DNA of 64,000 nucleotides from Legionella rubrilucens (GTDB lineage Bacteria; Pseudomonadota; Gammaproteobacteria; Legionellales; Legionellaceae): NCBI RefSeq assembly GCF_001468125.1, contig NZ_LNYT01000020.1, positions 353,624 to 417,623 of the forward strand, read 5' to 3'. Shown piece by piece: positions 59,820 to 64,000 of this stretch (position 1 is its first letter; each line of letters starts with the position of its first letter). The notes under the pieces were generated by a model. It saw only the letters and a program-made list of their open reading frames with translations, ran no database searches and was not told where the DNA came from. The position numbers and the translations under genes were made by a program.

Positions 59820-61049
59820 ATGATCGATGCTGCGAAAATAGTGGAAGGGATACATGCTTTAGGGGAGCTTAGCTTTAATAACAAAGTGCTTTGCGGCATG
59901 GAGCCCCTCTCGGCCAAAACCATCGAGGAGGCACGCGGGTTATTTTCTTTCGTTATCCCTTTAAGTCATGAGCAATTCAAGTCCTTTAAGACGCAGTTTG
60001 GCGAAGACCGTTTTTGTGAATACAGCATTTCCCTCGATATCAGCGCCTACGCGATTAAAGATCACCGCGGGCGTGACGTACTGGCCATTAAACAATCACA
60101 AAGCAAATTTACCCACAATCAGCGTTTAACCCTCTTCACGGTGGAATACCTCGATGATAAAAAGGTGCAGAAAACCCATTACATTGCCAAAAATAAACAC
60201 GAATTGAATGACGCATTCCGTGCCCTGCGTCTTCAACTGCCCATTCAGCAGATTGAAGAAAAACTGAAGCGTTATTACCGTCTGCGAGCGAAACCGCATC
60301 CCAGTTCCTTCTGGGGCAAGGAATGGGGGCTGGATAAATACACTACGCCTTATAGTGCACCGGGGGGAATTGATGCGGTCACGGTCGATGCTTTTTGCAA
60401 TCACATGACCCATAAAGCTTTATCAGCAGCCCTGGTGCTTGATGTGGGCGGCGGCAAAGGAAGGCTCGCTGATAAATTATTGCGTGAAGCCCAGCGCATG
60501 GGCATCGAGCTTCACTATATTTTAATTGAACCGGATCTGTCTCAATGCGAGGCCGCCGAAGCATTACTCAAAACCTATCCTCAGGTGTTGGTTTTCCATG
60601 GTACCCTCCAGGATTTTAGGACCAGCCTGAATGATAAGGGATTTGAGGATGAGTTACGTCAAGCCCGGTTTGACGAGCAACGCGTCAAAGGCGGTGTGGA
60701 TTTAATCATTTCCTGCGGAGGCCCCTTAAACAATCAAGTGGTTTCCTACGACACGGCCTACACCAATGCCTGTGATTATTTAGCGATGTTGGCCGAGGGG
60801 GGAGCCGTGATTGCAACGGGACTGACGTCCCTGCTGTTATCGAAAAAAAACCTGGAGTCCATCGGTTTTCAGGTTGAAAACTGCGTGGCGGCCAAGCGCA
60901 ATCAAACCATCAGCGAGAGCACGACCTACCATCCGGCCTATGTGATGATCAAGCCTGACCAGGACCCGATCAGGCACGAGGTCGCGAGTCCCGCGAAATC
61001 GTACGGTTTCCCGGTTGATGAATGGTTAAACCATCCCGTAGTTTTTTAA
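59820..61049 (+). CDS. Methyltransferase-fold protein, effector candidate
   Basis: This is a 409-residue soluble protein. Residues about 210-350 look like a class I SAM-binding Rossmann fold: ALVLDVGGGKGRLADKLL is motif I, LHYILIEPDLSQCEAAEALL is motif II with the acidic residue, VDLIISCGGPLNNQVV stands at motif IV, and AMLAEGGAVIATGLTSLLLS at motif V/VI. The N-terminal 200 residues have no recognised domain. The protein lacks signal peptide and TM segments. Its 3' end overlaps that of the convergent SidE-like gene by 24 bases. Substrate unknown; an effector role is inferred from the neighbourhood only. Confidence 0.55.
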   Translation: MIDAAKIVEGIHALGELSFNNKVLCGMEPLSAKTIEEARGLFSFVIPLSHEQFKSFKTQFGEDRFCEYSISLDISAYAIKDHRGRDVLAIKQSQSKFTHNQRLTLFTVEYLDDKKVQKTHYIAKNKHELNDAFRALRLQLPIQQIEEKLKRYYRLRAKPHPSSFWGKEWGLDKYTTPYSAPGGIDAVTVDAFCNHMTHKALSAALVLDVGGGKGRLADKLLREAQRMGIELHYILIEPDLSQCEAAEALLKTYPQVLVFHGTLQDFRTSLNDKGFEDELRQARFDEQRVKGGVDLIISCGGPLNNQVVSYDTAYTNACDYLAMLAEGGAVIATGLTSLLLSKKNLESIGFQVENCVAAKRNQTISESTTYHPAYVMIKPDQDPIRHEVASPAKSYGFPVDEWLNHPVVF

Positions 61050-62384
61050 ACTCGGTGGCTCCTTTTTATCCTGCTGGTCTTTCCCTGGGGATGAGAAAAA
61101 AGTATTGTCAAAACGGTAAATTACTTGGTTTGACTCAATCGTGTCTTTTTCCGGCAGGATTTCGTCTTTCTCATGGGTGTTTTCAATACCCAGGGACAGG
61201 TGAAGGGTGCGGGGATGGGTGGTGGCGGCTGTAATGGATCGGCAGTCAAGATGAGATACAAACTCCCTTCCCAGGACAGTTAAGTTTTTCAAAGTGGTCC
61301 CCGCGTTGTTTGCACAACTGACGGCAAGAACAAGATTAGCAAAAAAATCCATGTTCAGTTCTTCCCTTAACTCTTTGGGCAATACGGGAGAACCGGTGTT
61401 TTTACATAAAACCGCAGCGAAAAGTAAAAATTGCCCAGTCAGGCCACTAATGGAGCAAGTTGAAAGCAGAATATCATTAAAGAGGACGTTGATTTTTGTG
61501 GAGAGGCTTTCCAATTTAGGTTTGCAGCGGACCAACTCGGCTTGGTGAGCCAGCTTAAGCAAAGTTTGGTAGAGGGTTTTTCTATGCCAGCGTTGGGGGG
61601 ATTTATCGTCTGACGTCAGCTCTTTGTCAAAATCAAAACAATCGGCGATGTCCTTAATTAATTCAGGGTCATAGCCCAACTCATGGGCAATGGTGGTGAA
61701 AACGTAAGCGGACCGTGGACTATAGGTGGGATCATCGTCCCAGCTTAACTCATTGGTTCGCCCGCTTCGCAATAAAAAGCCGGCTAACTGAAGGCAACTC
61801 TGTTCTTTTGTGCCGAGGTTTTTGGCGAGGGTCTGTACTTCATCGCGTCCCCATTGTTTTAGCAATGCCAACCCACTTTGCACCAGGATCATGGTGCGTA
61901 ATCCAGAGGCGGTGCCGTGATTGATGTGAAAGGCAATGCTGTTGTAACGCACCTCATAATTTTGAGGGTCATCCAGGTAAGGGTGTTCAATCAGTTCCTG
62001 CGATAACTGTTGCCATAACAAAGACGCAGGAGCATTTTGATCTTCCCAATAGAATTTGAATTTTGAAAGATCGCTGTAACTAACGATCACCGGGTATTTT
62101 TTTTCTTTGGATAAAGTCAGTTCCTCTGGAAAATCAATGTGCTTCTTTTGTTGATAGAGCAGAATGTTAAGCAGACGGGCCTCGTCATCACGGGACAAAT
62201 CCAGTAAGACAGGCTCAACCTGGATTGGAATAAAGGGCCTGAACAAACCGACATCGGAGGCAAACTGGCGAACCTTCCCCTGCAGGTCATCCATCTCCTG
62301 TTGAGAAAGATAACGTGTAAAGTGATCATTCACGCGTAGCTCAAAAATTTCCGTAGTCAAGCGGCGAGTCTGAATTGTCAGCAT
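61026..62384 (-). CDS. SidE-type phosphodiesterase-like protein, effector candidate
   Basis: This is a 452-residue soluble protein. The region about 145-260 fits the PDE domain of SidE/DupA-type proteins: AFHINHGTASGLRTMILVQS (His-x-x-His-Gly helix with Arg), then AGFLLRSGRTNELSWDDDPT and YSPRSAYVFTTIAHELGYD (the SGR-NE-D pattern with Glu). In SidE this domain acts on ADP-ribosylated ubiquitin; in DupA/DupB it removes phosphoribosyl-ubiquitin. No ADP-ribosyltransferase domain is present, so a free-standing PDE, like the Dup proteins, is the nearest comparison. The C-terminal 80 residues are polar. It lies 84 bases behind the next SidE-related gene on the same strand. Confidence 0.6.
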   Translation of the reverse strand: MLTIQTRRLTTEIFELRVNDHFTRYLSQQEMDDLQGKVRQFASDVGLFRPFIPIQVEPVLLDLSRDDEARLLNILLYQQKKHIDFPEELTLSKEKKYPVIVSYSDLSKFKFYWEDQNAPASLLWQQLSQELIEHPYLDDPQNYEVRYNSIAFHINHGTASGLRTMILVQSGLALLKQWGRDEVQTLAKNLGTKEQSCLQLAGFLLRSGRTNELSWDDDPTYSPRSAYVFTTIAHELGYDPELIKDIADCFDFDKELTSDDKSPQRWHRKTLYQTLLKLAHQAELVRCKPKLESLSTKINVLFNDILLSTCSISGLTGQFLLFAAVLCKNTGSPVLPKELREELNMDFFANLVLAVSCANNAGTTLKNLTVLGREFVSHLDCRSITAATTHPRTLHLSLGIENTHEKDEILPEKDTIESNQVIYRFDNTFFSSPGKDQQDKKEPPSLKNYGMV

Positions 62385-62468
62385 AATATTAAGGCCCCAG
62401 AAAAGGAAAAGGCAATTTTACATTATATGCGCAGAGTGTGCATGTGTTTGTCCAATTGCCTGTCTTTG

Positions 62469-64000
62469 TTAATCAGGATACCCAGTGGATTGAGCGGTCA
62501 TCTCACTCTCTGATTCTGACGTGGAGTGAGGGTTATCCGTGGTGGCCTCGCTTTCAGTCGGGGTAAAGAAATCAAAAAACCACTCATCCGATACGTCCAC
62601 TTTCTTTTTAGGATTAACCGGCGTTAAGGGAATCTGAACGCGGGTCAGTGTGCTTAAGACATTAAACGAATAAGACGCTTTTTCATCTTTAAGCTCAACG
62701 GTTTTCTTAACGCCCTCGGTAGGACCTGTGTAAGCCATTTTTGCCATTGCCGCTACTCTGTTTTTCAGTGTATCGTGGAGTTCTGTCTGCATATTGACAT
62801 GGTTATGGACCTGAATGAGTTTTGCAATGTCGGGATTAATCACCTTGGACACCAGCAGGCGAACCTGCAGTCTATGATGATTGGGCGCTTCCTGCTCAGG
62901 TGTTTTCAATTTAATCAAAGTGTCTAATGCGCTGGGATTGCTCGGGTCGTAGATGCCGTTTTCTTTGGAAATGTAGGCTATCTCATCCACCAGATGATGA
63001 GGAATCATGAACTGATAAATAACCCCCTGGCTGCCAAAAGTTGGATCATTGACCAACTCATAAAAGTCATCCACCAATTGTTTACGCAAATGGTCGTGAC
63101 CTACCAGTAATTGGACCTTATCCAATAAATCATGAATGATTGTTTTAAAATCCAGGCGAATGACCGAACTGTTGTTGTAGAAATAATCCACGGTGGACTC
63201 TTCAGAAGCGAAATCGGCGTTTTGCCACAGGCTTGGGCTGCAGGATAACAGATTCCAACTGATGTTCTCACTGTTGTCGACCGAGCGTCCATCACTCATT
63301 TTGCTTTTAACTTCTTCAATTTCCGTGTACATCTTACCGCGTGGTTTTGAGTGGAAATCCCTTAACCAGGCGACATGATTGGCTCCCTCGGACAGCTTTT
63401 TCAATTCACGGCAAAACAGGTCCAGAGCATAACTGGCTTTGGTGGTGGCATGGTAAATGCTGACATGGGTTTCCGACAACTGGTGTTCTTCTTCAATGCA
63501 GGCTCTGGTAGGAATGGCCTGAATGCTTTGAGGGGTCCAGCTGTCCTTCGTCAGAATTTTTTTAGTGTCGGAGTGACCCCAGATTAAAAATTTACCAGTT
63601 GTGCTGCGTTGAAAGGGGGTTACCTCGTCGGGCTTTGATTCCTTTTCTTTTTTCAGGGAGGAAGCGCTCTCTTCTGTTGAATAAGTATGCTCGTCCGATT
63701 CTATCCATAAGGCTGTGGCAGACGTAAAGCCTGGGAAAACAGCAGGATGGATTTCAAGCAGACGGTAATACGTGTCGCGTAATTCATTGGCCGATTTAGC
63801 CGCCAGGACCTGGTTCCCGGTCATGGACAGCATCATGCCTCTTCGTGAGGTTTTTAATTCGCTGAAGGATTGAGTGACCCGTTCACGTAAACTGCCGTCA
63901 GTGATGGGCGCACCGGTTTCGGCACACAATTGGCCTGCGTACAACAACAGGCTGTCGGCCAGGTTTCCGATGTCGTTTTTCTGATCCAGCACTTTGTTGA
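62469..64000 (-). CDS. SidE-related protein, 5' end beyond the window
   Basis: The frame is open to the window edge (a GTG at 63992 is probably internal). The first residues in view (DIGNLADSLLLYAGQLCAETGAP) parallel residues about 300-330 of the preceding protein (SISGLTGQFLLFAAVLCKNTGSP), so the missing part probably holds a PDE-like domain and the two genes are paralogues. The part in view also has SETHVSIYHATTKASYALDLF, NHVAWLRDFHS and WNLLSCSPSLWQNADF, a pattern I associate with a domain repeated in Legionella effectors, perhaps of ADP-ribosyltransferase-like fold; this is uncertain. The Ser/Glu-rich tail fits a Dot/Icm signal. Confidence 0.45.
   Translation of the reverse strand, partial: NKVLDQKNDIGNLADSLLLYAGQLCAETGAPITDGSLRERVTQSFSELKTSRRGMMLSMTGNQVLAAKSANELRDTYYRLLEIHPAVFPGFTSATALWIESDEHTYSTEESASSLKKEKESKPDEVTPFQRSTTGKFLIWGHSDTKKILTKDSWTPQSIQAIPTRACIEEEHQLSETHVSIYHATTKASYALDLFCRELKKLSEGANHVAWLRDFHSKPRGKMYTEIEEVKSKMSDGRSVDNSENISWNLLSCSPSLWQNADFASEESTVDYFYNNSSVIRLDFKTIIHDLLDKVQLLVGHDHLRKQLVDDFYELVNDPTFGSQGVIYQFMIPHHLVDEIAYISKENGIYDPSNPSALDTLIKLKTPEQEAPNHHRLQVRLLVSKVINPDIAKLIQVHNHVNMQTELHDTLKNRVAAMAKMAYTGPTEGVKKTVELKDEKASYSFNVLSTLTRVQIPLTPVNPKKKVDVSDEWFFDFFTPTESEATTDNPHSTSESESEMTAQSTGYPD

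Noticed and set aside
1-64000. CRISPR array, tRNA or rRNA genes
   Set aside because: No regularly spaced direct repeats and no cloverleaf or rRNA segments were recognised on reading; a tRNAscan or Rfam search could still find a missed small RNA.

Overview
The window reads as chromosomal DNA of a Legionella species or a close relative. GC is moderate to low. It carries homologues of Dot/Icm effector families (two SidE-type phosphodiesterase proteins, a Fic-like protein, an atypical protein kinase, several large unassigned soluble proteins) and an IcmL-like protein. No rRNA, tRNA or CRISPR array was recognised. The exact species cannot be told from sequence reading alone.

Layout. 1-5.8 kb is an AT-rich accessory stretch: the end of an ISL3-family insertion sequence, two small exported proteins, a GC-rich TIR-domain gene cut short by an in-frame stop, a TacA/TacT-type toxin-antitoxin pair with a clear promoter and operator, an LD-carboxypeptidase and a DUF2845 protein. 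6-14 kb has a fused sterol-desaturase/acyl-CoA-desaturase membrane protein, a small kinase-like protein, a YjdM zinc-ribbon protein, a GH18 chitinase, a kynureninase-like PLP enzyme and an unassigned protein. 14.3-21.8 kb is an effector block of three large genes on the plus strand: Fic-like, SidE-type phosphodiesterase, and kinase. 22-32 kb mixes housekeeping genes (MFS, TspO, periplasmic trehalase, DUF945, DUF72) with a newly noticed 54-residue double-glycine-leader peptide gene, a deaminase-like protein, a coiled-coil protein and an FAD monooxygenase with a helical-repeat tail. 32-41 kb is rich in signalling: a three-gene phosphorelay (MHYT hybrid kinase, single receiver, Hpt-REC-REC-GGDEF) and a separate CHASE3-PAS-GAF-GGDEF cyclase. 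41-50 kb holds an acetyltransferase, ArgE, a PP2C-like phosphatase whose DGHGG segment has moved to the C-terminal side, the wreck of a CheB-CheR-PAS gene, a PAS histidine kinase, a radical SAM protein and a HAD-like protein without its catalytic aspartates. 51-58 kb has a MaoC-Pta / acetate kinase / FabI operon and the NHEJ pair ku and ligD. 58-64 kb has a MAPEG protein, an L,D-transpeptidase, a methyltransferase-like protein and two tandem SidE-related genes, the second running off the window.

How genes work together: the phosphorelay ends in c-di-GMP synthesis. The acyl phosphate operon links a CoA thioester pool to ATP and fatty acid synthesis. Ku recruits LigD for end joining. TacA/TacT is self-regulating. 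The effector-like genes would act in a host cell if the Dot/Icm system exports them, which is inferred from family membership and not shown by the sequence.
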